NCBI GenBank assembly: GCA_002163135.1
Contig: MAAN01000011.1
Location: 1 to 64,000 of the forward strand
Reading direction: 5' to 3'
Source of the DNA: Alphaproteobacteria bacterium 46_93_T64
Lineage (GTDB): Bacteria; Pseudomonadota; Alphaproteobacteria; Sneathiellales; Sneathiellaceae
Length of the DNA: 64,000 nucleotides
This document shows positions 53,843 through 63,440 of this stretch, piece by piece. The notes under the pieces are model-generated. The model searched no databases and was not told the origin of the DNA. It saw only the letters and a program-made list of their open reading frames with translations. Both the position numbers and the translations under genes were made by a program. Each line of letters starts with the position of its first letter. The stretch's first letter is position 1.

Positions 53843-55087
53843 TTGAAAATTAAATCCACGATTATTGCAGGTGCAGCATTGGCAACTTTGTCTGCGTTCG
53901 CTGCTCAAGCTGCTGATACTATTAAAATCGGCTTTATTGATCCGCTTTCAGGTCCATTCGCTGCAACAGGTACTAATGGCCTTGCGCAATTCCGTTATGC
54001 TGTTGACGAGCTTGTCAACAAAAAGGGCGGTGTTTTGGGCGGAACTGAATTTGAAATTGTTGCTTATGACAACAAAATTAGTCCAAAAGAAAGCCTCATT
54101 CAGCTGAAGCGCGCTATTGGTGAAGGTGTTCGGTACATCGCTCAGGGCAACAGCTCTGGCGTTGCCAATGCTCTGACAGATGCGATCAAAAAACACAACA
54201 AACGTAATCCAGATAACCGCGTTCTATTTCTGAACTATTCAGCGGTTGATCCTGCTCTTACAAACGCAAAATGTAACTTCTGGCATTTCCGTTTTGATGC
54301 CAATGCTGACATCAAAATGAACGCTCTGACTGATGTGATCAAAGTTAAAAAAGACATCAAGAAAATTTACTTGATTGGTCAAGATTACTCATTCGGTAAA
54401 TCTGTTGCTGCCGCAGCGGTGAGGTTCCTTAAGGAAAAACGTCCAGATGTTGTGATTGTGGGCAATGAGTTGCACCCAATTGGTAAAGTGAAAGACTTTA
54501 CACCTTACGCGACTAAAATTCGTGCGTCTGGCGCTGATGCGGTTATCACTGGTAACTGGGGTGCTGATATGATCGGCCTTGGTAAAGCTATTGGTGAAAC
54601 TGGTTTGGATGTTCCGATTTACACTTACTATGCAGCCAATGACGGTATTACAAAAACCATCGGCGCTTCTGGTAAAAACAAAATCCGTTTGGTTCATGAA
54701 GGTCCATTGAACCCACCAAGCAGCGCGGCATATGAGGCATATCACAAAGGGTTTAAAGCTAAAAATCCAGAGAAAGATATTTCTCAGTTCCGTATTGCAA
54801 ACACAGTTCAAATGCTTGCAGCTGCGATTGAAAAAGCGGGTAACGCGCAACCAATCAATGTCGCTAAAGCGTTGGAAGGTATGGAATTCACATCACTACA
54901 TGGTGAAACTTTGACAATGCGTGCGGAAGATCATCAAATGATCCAGCCGATCCATATCTCAGTTCACACAGACGAAGGAATTACTTTCGACTCTGATAAT
55001 TCAGGTTATGGTCTTTCTACTGAAACAACAGTAGCAGCAGCAGATACTGCACTGCCTACAACCTGTAAAATGAAACGCCCTATGTAA
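53843..55087 (+). CDS. Branched-chain-amino-acid-type ABC transporter, substrate-binding protein
   Basis: A 414-residue periplasmic protein with a signal peptide (LATLSAFAAQAADT, cleavage about residue 23). The mature part begins IKIGFIDPLSGPFAATG and continues VAYDNKISPKESLIQLKR and FLNYSAVDPALTNAKCNFWH, the type I periplasmic binding fold of the LivJ/Peripla_BP_6 group. Translation starts at TTG 53843, since GGGAGG stands at a perfect distance and no ATG is near. A stable inverted repeat follows before the permease gene, a layout that usually keeps the binding protein in excess. The ligand is unknown: amino acids, amides and aromatic acids are all carried by such systems. Confidence 0.92.
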   Translation: MKIKSTIIAGAALATLSAFAAQAADTIKIGFIDPLSGPFAATGTNGLAQFRYAVDELVNKKGGVLGGTEFEIVAYDNKISPKESLIQLKRAIGEGVRYIAQGNSSGVANALTDAIKKHNKRNPDNRVLFLNYSAVDPALTNAKCNFWHFRFDANADIKMNALTDVIKVKKDIKKIYLIGQDYSFGKSVAAAAVRFLKEKRPDVVIVGNELHPIGKVKDFTPYATKIRASGADAVITGNWGADMIGLGKAIGETGLDVPIYTYYAANDGITKTIGASGKNKIRLVHEGPLNPPSSAAYEAYHKGFKAKNPEKDISQFRIANTVQMLAAAIEKAGNAQPINVAKALEGMEFTSLHGETLTMRAEDHQMIQPIHISVHTDEGITFDSDNSGYGLSTETTVAAADTALPTTCKMKRPM

Positions 55088-55106
55088 TATAGTGCGATTT
55101 GTTATT

Positions 55107-55140
55107 GGACTGTCTGAATTTAATTCAGGCAGTCCTTCTT
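55107..55140 (+). terminator. Intercistronic hairpin between binding-protein and permease genes
   Basis: GGACTGTCTGAATT (55107-55120) pairs with AATTCAGGCAGTCC (55122-55135, one G-U) and is followed by TTCTTT. It is a likely partial terminator or mRNA-stabilising hairpin that lowers permease and ATPase expression relative to the binding protein. Confidence 0.7.
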
Positions 55141-55193
55141 TACGCGGGCTCTTGCCTGTATTTATCTAATCTTGTGTATAAGAGATTCAATCA

Positions 55194-56144
55194 ATGTTTG
55201 AATTGATATTCTTTTCCCTTCTCAATGGGATTGTCACAGGGCTCCTTCTCTTCATGTTAGCAAGCGGTCTTACGCTTATTTTCTCCATGATGGGTGTCCT
55301 GAATTTCGCGCATGCCAGCTTCTATATGCTGGGTGCTTACGTAGCCTATACAATCAGTTTATATCTTGGTTTTTGGGTTGGTCTAATTGTCGCGCCACTG
55401 GTTGTTGGAGTGTTGGGGGCCGTCGTTGAAAGATATGGGCTTCGGCATGTTCATCGCTGGGGACATGTTGCGGAACTGATTTTCACATTTGGTCTGGCGT
55501 TCCTGATCGAGGAAATAGTCCAGTTTATTTGGGGGAAAGATACGAAAGCTTATCATGAACCGGAAATTTTACAGTTTCCACTGTTCACGTTCTTCGGGCA
55601 GAATTTTCCCGCCTACAAAGCTTTCATGCTATTGATCTCAATTGGTATTTTCATTGCACTTCTTCTAGTTCTGACACGTTCGCGTATTGGTTTGATTATT
55701 CAGGCAGCGATTACGCGTCCGAATATGACGGCGATGCTCGGACATAATGTCCCACTGGTCTTTATGGGTGTGTTTGGAATGGGTTGTGCGCTCGCCGGCT
55801 TGGCTGGTGTGATTGCAGGTCCCGCACTTGGCACCTTCCCAGGTATGGCAGTTGTGCTCGGCAGCATTGTCTTTGTGATCGTTGTTGTCGGTGGCCTTGG
55901 ATCACTAGGAGGAGCTTTTATTGCCTCTTTGTTGATCGGATTGCTCCAAACATTTGCCATCGCGCTGGACTATTCAGTCAGCGATATTCTTGTAGCTTTT
56001 AATATTACGACGGATGCGGAAAGCGCATTTAGGGATTTGTGGACTTTGTCTTTGCCACAAATTGCACCGATTTTGCCTTACCTTCTACTCGTGTTGATCT
56101 TGATCTTCCGTCCAACAGGCTTGTTCGGGAAGCGTGAATCATGA
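55194..56144 (+). CDS. livH: Branched-chain amino acid ABC transporter permease, LivH type
   Basis: A 316-residue inner-membrane permease with about eight helices. Typical LivH blocks: SLLNGIVTGLLLFMLASGLT, LTLIFSMMGVLNFAHASFYM, VVERYGLRHVHRWGH, MTAMLGHNVPLVFMGVFGMG, and IVFVIVVVGGLGSLGGAFIA near the end, the coupling region to the ATPases. Its stop overlaps the livM start by four bases (ATGA). Confidence 0.93.
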   Translation: MFELIFFSLLNGIVTGLLLFMLASGLTLIFSMMGVLNFAHASFYMLGAYVAYTISLYLGFWVGLIVAPLVVGVLGAVVERYGLRHVHRWGHVAELIFTFGLAFLIEEIVQFIWGKDTKAYHEPEILQFPLFTFFGQNFPAYKAFMLLISIGIFIALLLVLTRSRIGLIIQAAITRPNMTAMLGHNVPLVFMGVFGMGCALAGLAGVIAGPALGTFPGMAVVLGSIVFVIVVVGGLGSLGGAFIASLLIGLLQTFAIALDYSVSDILVAFNITTDAESAFRDLWTLSLPQIAPILPYLLLVLILIFRPTGLFGKRES

Positions 56145-57439
56145 GTGATATTGCAAAAGTACAAAACGCGGTTATGTCCGCTTCGTTTCTCAAACGGTTT
56201 GGGCCATGGTTGCTTCTCGCGCTTGGGTTAATAGTTCTGCCGTTCTTTTTTAGCAGCAACATTGCCGTCTACACCATGAACCTCATGGGAATTTTCATTA
56301 TCTTTGCCTTGAGCTACAATATGTTGCTGGGGCAAGGTGGAATGCTTTCCTTTGGTCATGCTGTGTATTTCGGTTTAGGTGGCTTCATGTCAGTTCATTT
56401 CATGAACTATATCGAAGCTGATATTTTTGTTGTTCCAGTGGTCATCGTACCAATTTTTGGTGGTCTTATTGGGTTGCTTTTCGCCGTCATTGTAGGAAGC
56501 TTTTCTACACGGCGTGCCGGAACAGTATTTGCGATGATCTCCCTAGGGATTGGTGAACTAATTGCATCTTGCTCCTTGATCTTCGTTGCATTCTTTGGCG
56601 GTGAAGAAGGAATAAGCGCTGATCGCACAATGGGCCCAGAGGTTATGGGTGTGGACTTCGCTCAAGACATCGAAGTTTATTATCTAATCGCTGTTTGGGC
56701 CTTTATTACCATTGCATTGATGTATCTATTCTCGCGGACTCCAATGGGCCGTATGGCAAATGCAGTTCGGGACAATGATGAACGAATTGAGTTTATCGGT
56801 TACAGCCAGCGTAAGGTGCGCTTTATCTCGTTCTGTGCGTCAGGCTTCTTTGCTGGCATCGCGGGCGGCTTATTCGCTATCAATTTTGAAATTGTAACTG
56901 AAGAAAATCTGAATGCTTTGACATCCGGTGTGGTGCTGCTGATGGCCTACATTGGTGGTGTGGGCTTCTTTGTTGGTCCGATCGTCGGGGCGGTTGTCTT
57001 CACTCTCCTTCAAACTTTGCTGAGCAATTATACTGAAATTTGGCAACTTTATGTGGGCGTTTTGTTCGTTTCGACTGTTATGTATGCGCCGCAAGGTCTT
57101 ACGGGCCTTATTGCCATGCACATTCCAGCGTTTAAAATGAAGAGATTAAGAGTGCTTGCTGTACCGTATGTCCGTGCAGGTATTCCAACACTTCTCTTAT
57201 TGGCTGGCATCTCGGGATTCCTTGAAACGATCCATCATGTTCGTTCTGCGGCCGTTGGTGAGACAACAATGTCTCTGTTAGGTATTGAATTTGATACGCA
57301 TACAATTATGCCGTGGATAATTATCGCAGTTCTTGTAGTTGTTGGTGGTTACCTTACTAAAACTCAAATGCCGCAGTTGCGGGAGGCTTGGGATGAAGCA
57401 AACGCGCCTTTAAAATCAGATGAAGGAGGAGCCTCATGA
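56141..57439 (+). CDS. livM: Branched-chain amino acid ABC transporter permease, LivM type
   Basis: A 432-residue permease, the second membrane subunit. It shows LSYNMLLGQGGMLSFGHAVY and YFGLGGFMSVH in the first half and GVVLLMAYIGGVGFFVGPIV in the coupling loop. It is about 80-100 residues longer than a minimal LivM, the extra part being a C-terminal hydrophobic segment pair (FLETIHHVRSAAVGE, MPWIIIAVLVVVGGYLTK) with a short loop and a charged tail. Overlaps livG by four bases. Confidence 0.92.
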   Translation: MSDIAKVQNAVMSASFLKRFGPWLLLALGLIVLPFFFSSNIAVYTMNLMGIFIIFALSYNMLLGQGGMLSFGHAVYFGLGGFMSVHFMNYIEADIFVVPVVIVPIFGGLIGLLFAVIVGSFSTRRAGTVFAMISLGIGELIASCSLIFVAFFGGEEGISADRTMGPEVMGVDFAQDIEVYYLIAVWAFITIALMYLFSRTPMGRMANAVRDNDERIEFIGYSQRKVRFISFCASGFFAGIAGGLFAINFEIVTEENLNALTSGVVLLMAYIGGVGFFVGPIVGAVVFTLLQTLLSNYTEIWQLYVGVLFVSTVMYAPQGLTGLIAMHIPAFKMKRLRVLAVPYVRAGIPTLLLLAGISGFLETIHHVRSAAVGETTMSLLGIEFDTHTIMPWIIIAVLVVVGGYLTKTQMPQLREAWDEANAPLKSDEGGAS

Positions 57440-58191
57440 GTTCTGCTATTAAACTTGATGAGCTTCGGAAAAGCTTTGGTCCGACAGAAATTATTCGGGG
57501 TGTAAATCTTGACATCAAAAAAGGTGAACGGCACGCGATTATTGGCCCAAATGGGGCAGGTAAATCGACATTGTTCCACCTTATCAGCGGGCGCTACAAT
57601 TTGTCTGGTGGGCATGTTTCACTGAACGGTGAGGAAATTAGTAATTTGCCGCCGTATGAAATCTACCGAAAAGGATTATCCCGTAGTTTTCAGGTGACTA
57701 ATATTTTCCCGATCTTGAGCGTTTTTGAAAATGTTCGTTGTTCTCTGATGTGGTCAGAAGATTACAAATACTCTTTTTGGCATCTTGTTGATCGTGAAAG
57801 AAAATTGAACGATCGGGCTGCTGAAGTGCTTGAGGAAATTGGCCTCACGTCACGCCAACATGTCCCAGCAGGTGTTTTGACATACGCTGAGCAAAGGGCC
57901 CTTGAAATTGGCCTGGCCGCTGCTGGTGGAGCGGATGTGATTATGCTTGATGAGCCAACCGCGGGTATGAGCCATTCTGAAACGGATCAAGCGATTGAGC
58001 TTATCCGTAGGATCACAGTAGGCAAAACGCTTGTGATGGTTGAGCATGACATGGGAGTCGTTTTCGATCTTGCGGATCGCATATCGGTTCTGGTGTATGG
58101 TGAAATTATTGCGACGGACACTCCGGAAAACATCCGGAATAATAAAGCCGTGCAAGAGGCCTATTTAGGGGTGGAAGCCGAACATGCTTAA
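57436..58191 (+). CDS. livG: Branched-chain amino acid ABC transporter ATP-binding protein, LivG type
   Basis: A 251-residue ATPase with normal nucleotide-binding motifs: Walker A GPNGAGKSTLFHLISG, Q-loop and LivG-typical SRSFQVTNIFPILSVFENV, the signature region reading LTYAEQRALEIGLA in place of LSGGQ, Walker B IMLDEPTAGMS and the H-loop VMVEHDMGVVFDLADRI. Overlaps livF by eight bases. The degenerate signature is usual for LivG subunits. Confidence 0.93.
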   Translation: MSSAIKLDELRKSFGPTEIIRGVNLDIKKGERHAIIGPNGAGKSTLFHLISGRYNLSGGHVSLNGEEISNLPPYEIYRKGLSRSFQVTNIFPILSVFENVRCSLMWSEDYKYSFWHLVDRERKLNDRAAEVLEEIGLTSRQHVPAGVLTYAEQRALEIGLAAAGGADVIMLDEPTAGMSHSETDQAIELIRRITVGKTLVMVEHDMGVVFDLADRISVLVYGEIIATDTPENIRNNKAVQEAYLGVEAEHA

Positions 58192-58879
58192 AGTAAAAGA
58201 TTTGAACGCGTATTATGGTAAAAGTCATATTCTGCAAGGCGTCAATTTCAATGTAAATGAAGGTGAAATCGTATCGCTTCTTGGCCGCAACGGTGTCGGG
58301 CGCTCGACCACAATTAAAACCATTATGGGTGAAGTTCCACCGCATGGATCGATTGAGTTCCGCGGTGAAGAAATCGCTGGTATGAAAGAACATGAAATTG
58401 CCAATCGTGGCCTTGGATATGTTCCTGAAAACCGGGATGTTTTCGCCGGTTTGACTGTCCGCCAAAATTTGATTTTGGGTATTAAGGACATGAAAAAAGA
58501 AGGCCGCTGGAAAATGGAAGACATGTTTGACATGTTCCCAAATTTGAAGCAACGCGCGGATGTTGATGCTGGAGTTCTGTCAGGCGGCGAGCAGCAAATG
58601 CTAACCATGTGCCGAACTCTGATGGGGGATCCGGATTTGGTTATGATTGACGAGCCAACTGAAGGGTTAGCCCCGAAAATTGTGACACAGGTTGCTGAAT
58701 TGCTTTCAGAAATTGCAAGACGTGGTGTTTCCATTTTGCTTGTTGAGCAAAAATTGGCCATTGCTCTTAAGATTTCTCATCGTCTTTATGTGATGGGACA
58801 TGGGCATATGGTGTATGAGGGCACACCAGATGAACTGAAAGAGAATGAACAAGTCCGTAAGGAATGGTTAGAAGTCTAA
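58184..58879 (+). CDS. livF: Branched-chain amino acid ABC transporter ATP-binding protein, LivF type, Walker A Lys replaced by Arg
   Basis: A 231-residue ATPase, last gene of the operon. It has the LivF signature LSGGEQQMLTMCRTLMG, Walker B LVMIDEPTEGLAP and the H-loop LLVEQKLAIALKISHRL. The Walker A reads GRNGVGRSTT, with CGC (Arg40) at 58301-58303 where nearly all ABC ATPases have Lys. The codon is unambiguous in the sequence. The rest of the protein is intact, so the change is either tolerated in this subfamily (I recall similar GRS variants in other proteobacterial LivF-like proteins) or makes one of the two sites weak. Confidence 0.92.
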   Translation: MLKVKDLNAYYGKSHILQGVNFNVNEGEIVSLLGRNGVGRSTTIKTIMGEVPPHGSIEFRGEEIAGMKEHEIANRGLGYVPENRDVFAGLTVRQNLILGIKDMKKEGRWKMEDMFDMFPNLKQRADVDAGVLSGGEQQMLTMCRTLMGDPDLVMIDEPTEGLAPKIVTQVAELLSEIARRGVSILLVEQKLAIALKISHRLYVMGHGHMVYEGTPDELKENEQVRKEWLEV

Positions 58880-58901
58880 CTTAACAAGCGTTCCAATTAC
58901 G

Positions 58902-58946
58902 GGCGGTGCGAAGCATTTAAAGCTTCGCACCGCCTTTGTTGTTTTT
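58902..58946 (+). terminator. Intrinsic terminator after livF
   Basis: A perfect 13-bp stem (GGCGGTGCGAAGC at 58902-58914, complement at 58922-58934) with loop ATTTAAA is followed by TTTGTTGTTTTT. It closes the transporter operon 22 bases after livF. Confidence 0.92.
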
Positions 58947-59035
58947 AAGGTGATTTTTAACGTATAAAGAACCCCAAAATAAGAAACGGGGCACCAAGAC
59001 CGAATTGTAGACGTATTTTGAGCATGAGGCGATAA

Positions 59036-62000
59036 ATGAGCAAGACCCAAACTCAGGTAACATTGGATGATAAATATGAATTGGAAGACGGGCAGGTATT
59101 TATTACCGGCACTCAAGCTCTGGTTCGTCTGCCTATTATGCAACGCCAAAGAGACGATGCCGCTGGATTAAAAACGGGCGCGTTTATTTCAGGTTACCGT
59201 GGCTCACCGCTGGGTCTTTATGATCAGAGCTTGTGGAAAGCAAAGCTGTTTCTCAAAAATAACGACATTCATTTCCAACCGGGTGTGAATGAGGATTTGG
59301 CTGCAACGAGTATTTGGGGAACACAACAGCTACATTTGTCAGGTAAATCTGACTATGACGGCGTATTTGGCATTTGGTACGGTAAAGGCCCGGGCGTAGA
59401 TCGTTCAGGCGATGTGTTCAAGCATGGCAACATGGCTGGAACGTCTGAGCATGGTGGCGTTCTTGTTCTAATGGGTGATGATCACACTGCAAAGTCTTCT
59501 ACTGTTGCGCATCAAAGTGAACAGGCCCTTATTGCTTCCATGATCCCTGTATTAAATCCTGCAACCGTGCAGGAATATCTGGATTACGGTTTATATTCCA
59601 TTGCTATGAGTCGTTACAGCGGCTGCTGGGTGGGGATGAAATGTTTAACTGATACCGTCGAGAGTTCTGCGACTGTTGATGTGTCCAAAGACAGAGTTCA
59701 GGTTAAAATCCCTGATGATATCGAAGTACCTGCAGGTGGTGTCTATCTACGCTGGCCGGATAATGCCGTAGTTCAGGAAGAAAGACTGCTCCGTCATAAG
59801 TTGCCGATGGTTGAAGCTTTTCTCCGTGCAAATAAACTGGATCGTGTCACACAAGACAGCAAGCAACGGAAATTTGGTATCGTAACGACAGGCAAGTCGT
59901 GGTTGGACGTACTGCAAGCTTTGAATGATCTTGGCATAAATGAAGAATATGGCGAGCAGATTGGCTTGTCAGTTTATAAAGTCGCCTGTACTTGGCCGTT
60001 GGAGCCTTCGGGTTTGAAGGAATTTGCTGAAGGTCTGGACGAAATCCTTGTGATTGAAGAAAAACGCAGCCTGATTGAAGAGCAGGCTGCACGTATTCTG
60101 TACGATTTAGAAAAGCGGCCACGTCTTGTTGGTAAAACAGATGAAAAGGGGCAGTTGCTACTTCCTTCTGACGGTGAATTGACGCCAAAACTGGTGAGTG
60201 CTGCAATCGCATCGCGCTTACGCCTTCGTGACTTGCCAGATGACATTAAGAATGGCATCAGTGTTGCCGAAGCAAATGACAGCGGCAATACAATGCCTGC
60301 GGCTCCTGTAACTCGCTCTCCCTGGTTCTGTTCTGGGTGTCCACATAACTCATCAACGAATGTACCTGAAGGAAGCCGTGCGATGGCCGGAATTGGGTGT
60401 CATACGATGGCGGTTTATATGCCAAACCGGCGCACACAAACTTATACACACATGGGAGCGGAGGGGGCCAACTGGATTGGTCAGTCTCCTTTCACTAATG
60501 AGGAGCATATCTTCCAGAATTTGGGAGATGGAACCTATTACCATTCAGGTTTGATGGCTATTCGGGCCGCTGCCGCGGCGGATGTGAATATAACCTACAA
60601 AATTCTCTTTAATGACGCTGTGGCCATGACAGGGGGTCAGCCTTTTGACGGCCCCTTAAGCCCATGGCTAATCAGTAAACAGATTGACGCTGAGGGCGTT
60701 AAAAAAATCTACGTGGTGACAGACGAGCCTGACAAATATGAAAGCGGAACTGACTGGGCACCTGGGGTTACAATTCACCACCGAGATGATCTGGATAAAG
60801 TGCAGCGTGAATTGCGTGAGATAAAAGGCGTTACGGTCCTTATCTACGATCAAACTTGTGCTGCTGAAAAACGTCGCCGCCGTAAGAGAGGGACTTTCCC
60901 AGATCCAGCTAAACGGGCCTTTATCAATGATGCAGTTTGCGAAGGCTGCGGTGATTGCGGTTTGGCGTCAAACTGTGTGTCGGTTAAGCCTTTGGAAACT
61001 GAGTTTGGCCGCAAACGGGAAATTGACCAGTCTTCATGTAATAAGGACTTTTCATGCGTTAAAGGCTTTTGCCCAAGTTTTGTAACGGTAGAAGGCGGTG
61101 GATTAAAAGCGCCTGAGAAGCAAGACGTCTCCTCTACAGATATTGATGTGATGAACCCTGCTGCGGGTGTTGCCGAGCCGCAATCGCCGGTTATTAATGG
61201 CTCCTATAATATACTGGTTACCGGCATTGGCGGTACGGGTGTTGTGACTGTCGGTGCCCTACTAGGTATGGCCGCCCATCTAGAAGGGAAAGGGGCCTCT
61301 ATCCTTGATCAGACTGGTCTTGCACAGAAAAATGGCGCTGTAATGAGCCATGTTCGGTTGACGCAGAAAGCTGCTGATCTTGGTGGAACACGTATCCCTA
61401 ATCGCCAGACGGATTTGGTTCTGGGTTGTGATTTGGTGGTTGCTGCAAGCAAGGACGCATTGGAAAGTTATGGTCTCGGTCGAACTCGGGCAATCGTAAA
61501 TGATTACCTGGTTCCTGTGGCAGCTTTCACACTCGCGCCTGATCTTGCCATGGACCGGGAGACATTAAGCCAGCTAGTCGCCGATAGCATTGGACGTGAA
61601 AAATCTGAATTTATCAGTAGTACGAAACTGGCGACAGCGTTGATGGGGGATTCCATTGCTGCTAACTTGTTCTTACTCGGCTATGCCTTCCAGAAAGGGA
61701 CTATCCCACTGTCTCTTTCCGCGATCGTGCAAGCTATTGAGCTTAATGGTGTTGCTGTTGACGCTAACAAACGTAGTTTTGCATGGGGACGTAAGGCTGC
61801 AGATAATTTGGAGCAAGTAAGCGCTATTGTACTACCATCGACAGATGAAAATGACGGGGAAGCCTTAACTCTCAATGAGAAAATCGAAGTACGTGTGAAC
61901 TCTCTTACAGAATATCAGAACATGCGATATGCAAAACGTTACACGCGTTTGGTTGAACAAGTTCGAGCATCTGAAGCAAGTGTAGATGCAGGATCTGAGG

Positions 62001-62527
62001 TGCTAACCGAAGCTGTCGTCCGATATTTCCATAAGCTTATGGCTTATAAAGATGAGTACGAAGTTGCTCGCCTTTATACGGATGGAACGTTTGCAAAGAA
62101 AATTGCGGATCAGTTTGAAGGAGACTTTAAGTTGAAGTTCCATTTAGCGCCGCCAATTTTCGCAAAATCTAACCCAGAAACCGGGCATTTGATCAAGAAG
62201 GAGTTCGGGCCATGGATGATGCGCAGTTTTGCAGTTCTTGCTAAGTTTAAATTCCTGAGGGGATCAGTTCTTGATCCGTTTGCGAAAACAGAAGAACGCA
62301 AAAAGGAAGTTGCTTTGATCGGTGAATATGAAGCGACTGTTCTCGAAATGCTTAAATCACTATCCTCAAATAATCTGGCATTAGCGACTGAAATTGCAGA
62401 AGTGCCTGAGCATATTCGTGGGTTTGGTCATGTGAAAGAAAAGCATTTGAAAGCTGCTGAAGCAGAACGGGAAAATCTGGTGACGCGTTATCGGAATGGC
62501 GACAACCAAACTTTAGCTGCCCAATAA
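59036..62527 (+). CDS. Indolepyruvate:ferredoxin oxidoreductase, fused subunits
   Basis: A 1163-residue fused 2-oxoacid oxidoreductase that decarboxylates aryl (or branched-chain) 2-oxoacids to acyl-CoA with reduction of ferredoxin or another acceptor. The N-terminal pyrimidine-binding part starts LEDGQVFITGTQALVRLPIM, YRGSPLGLYDQSLW; the TPP/Mg region holds CSGCPHNSSTNVPEG (Cys432, Cys435), IGCHTMAVYMP and GAEGANWIGQSPF. A cluster of cysteines follows (CEGCGDCGLASNC from Cys635, then SSCNKDFSCVKGFCPSFV) for an Fe-S cluster, and the C-terminal gamma-like domain begins ILVTGIGGTGVVTVGALLGM. The start has GAGG six bases upstream. Flanking ABC transporter and hydratase genes suggest amino acid catabolism. 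Confidence 0.93.
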   Translation: MSKTQTQVTLDDKYELEDGQVFITGTQALVRLPIMQRQRDDAAGLKTGAFISGYRGSPLGLYDQSLWKAKLFLKNNDIHFQPGVNEDLAATSIWGTQQLHLSGKSDYDGVFGIWYGKGPGVDRSGDVFKHGNMAGTSEHGGVLVLMGDDHTAKSSTVAHQSEQALIASMIPVLNPATVQEYLDYGLYSIAMSRYSGCWVGMKCLTDTVESSATVDVSKDRVQVKIPDDIEVPAGGVYLRWPDNAVVQEERLLRHKLPMVEAFLRANKLDRVTQDSKQRKFGIVTTGKSWLDVLQALNDLGINEEYGEQIGLSVYKVACTWPLEPSGLKEFAEGLDEILVIEEKRSLIEEQAARILYDLEKRPRLVGKTDEKGQLLLPSDGELTPKLVSAAIASRLRLRDLPDDIKNGISVAEANDSGNTMPAAPVTRSPWFCSGCPHNSSTNVPEGSRAMAGIGCHTMAVYMPNRRTQTYTHMGAEGANWIGQSPFTNEEHIFQNLGDGTYYHSGLMAIRAAAAADVNITYKILFNDAVAMTGGQPFDGPLSPWLISKQIDAEGVKKIYVVTDEPDKYESGTDWAPGVTIHHRDDLDKVQRELREIKGVTVLIYDQTCAAEKRRRRKRGTFPDPAKRAFINDAVCEGCGDCGLASNCVSVKPLETEFGRKREIDQSSCNKDFSCVKGFCPSFVTVEGGGLKAPEKQDVSSTDIDVMNPAAGVAEPQSPVINGSYNILVTGIGGTGVVTVGALLGMAAHLEGKGASILDQTGLAQKNGAVMSHVRLTQKAADLGGTRIPNRQTDLVLGCDLVVAASKDALESYGLGRTRAIVNDYLVPVAAFTLAPDLAMDRETLSQLVADSIGREKSEFISSTKLATALMGDSIAANLFLLGYAFQKGTIPLSLSAIVQAIELNGVAVDANKRSFAWGRKAADNLEQVSAIVLPSTDENDGEALTLNEKIEVRVNSLTEYQNMRYAKRYTRLVEQVRASEASVDAGSEVLTEAVVRYFHKLMAYKDEYEVARLYTDGTFAKKIADQFEGDFKLKFHLAPPIFAKSNPETGHLIKKEFGPWMMRSFAVLAKFKFLRGSVLDPFAKTEERKKEVALIGEYEATVLEMLKSLSSNNLALATEIAEVPEHIRGFGHVKEKHLKAAEAERENLVTRYRNGDNQTLAAQ

Positions 62528-62545
62528 AAATGTAGGAAACAGATT

Positions 62546-62579
62546 ATGAAAGTTGGCAGCTAATCCGGCCAACTTTCAT
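62546..62579. repeat. Perfect 12-bp inverted repeat between IOR and hydratase genes
   Basis: ATGAAAGTTGGC (62546-62557) is the exact reverse complement of 62568-62579, with a 10-base spacer. No T-run follows, so it may stabilise mRNA ends or act as a weak terminator. Confidence 0.55.
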
Positions 62580-62613
62580 TTGGTGAATAACAATAATTAG
62601 AAAAGGAAAAACC

Positions 62614-63417
62614 ATGTCTACTGATATTCTAGAAAAATTTGAAAATGGTGTTGCAACTCTAACTTTTAATCGTCCTGAGGCGCGCAATGCTCTGACAAGG
62701 GCAATGTTCGATTATCTTTTGGAGGCATTGCCAAGATTAAGTGCAGATCCGTCTGTTCGGGTGGTCGTTTTAACCGGAGCTGGCGGTGCTTTTTGTGCTG
62801 GCGGTGACGTAAAAGGATTTGCCGCGAAAGCAGATGGTGAAGCAAGCAACGCGTATGACTTTAATCAAAAAGTGGATGATATTCGCGCGCGCATGGAAGT
62901 TAGTCGTTTTCTTCATGAAATGCCTAAGCCAACCATTGCTGCCATTCCGGGGCCAGCAGCAGGCGCAGGGCTTTCAGTTGCACTCGCGTGTGATATGCGC
63001 ATTGCAGTTGATACAGCAAAAATAACAACAGCATTCTCGAAAATCGCATTGTCTGGTGATTTCGGTGGATCCTATTTTCTGACCAAGCTGGTCGGAACAG
63101 CGAAAGCACGTGAACTTTACTTTACTGGCGAAGTTCTAACCGCAGCCAAAGCTGCAGATCTAGGGATCGTAAACAAAGCTGTGCCTGCAGATGTATATGA
63201 AGCTGAAGTTGAAAAATTCGTTGCCTCTGTTGCAGCGCTCCCAACCATTGCTCTAGGCTTTATGAAAAAGAACCTGAACAAATCTCTTCATTCTGATTTA
63301 GGCGAAGTTTTGGATTGGGAGTCAGTACACATGATTTCTACATTTGATACAGAAGATCATAAAGGGGCTGCAAAAGCCTTTGTTGAGAAAAAAGCACCGG
63401 TTTTTAACGGTCGCTAG
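62614..63417 (+). CDS. Enoyl-CoA hydratase/isomerase family protein
   Basis: A 267-residue crotonase. It has the oxyanion-hole loops VLTGAGGAFCAGGDVKGFAA (residues about 50-70) and AIPGPAAGAGLSVALACDMR, and the segment ALSGDFGGSYFLTKLVGTAK with Asp where the second catalytic acid is expected. This resembles CaiD/PaaG-like enzymes more than the classical EchA, which has Glu pairs. Likely acts on an enoyl-CoA produced in breakdown of the acid made by the upstream oxidoreductase; this is inference. AAAGGA lies about six bases upstream. Confidence 0.88.
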   Translation: MSTDILEKFENGVATLTFNRPEARNALTRAMFDYLLEALPRLSADPSVRVVVLTGAGGAFCAGGDVKGFAAKADGEASNAYDFNQKVDDIRARMEVSRFLHEMPKPTIAAIPGPAAGAGLSVALACDMRIAVDTAKITTAFSKIALSGDFGGSYFLTKLVGTAKARELYFTGEVLTAAKAADLGIVNKAVPADVYEAEVEKFVASVAALPTIALGFMKKNLNKSLHSDLGEVLDWESVHMISTFDTEDHKGAAKAFVEKKAPVFNGR

Positions 63418-63440
63418 GATTGAATGTATACACTGATTAT

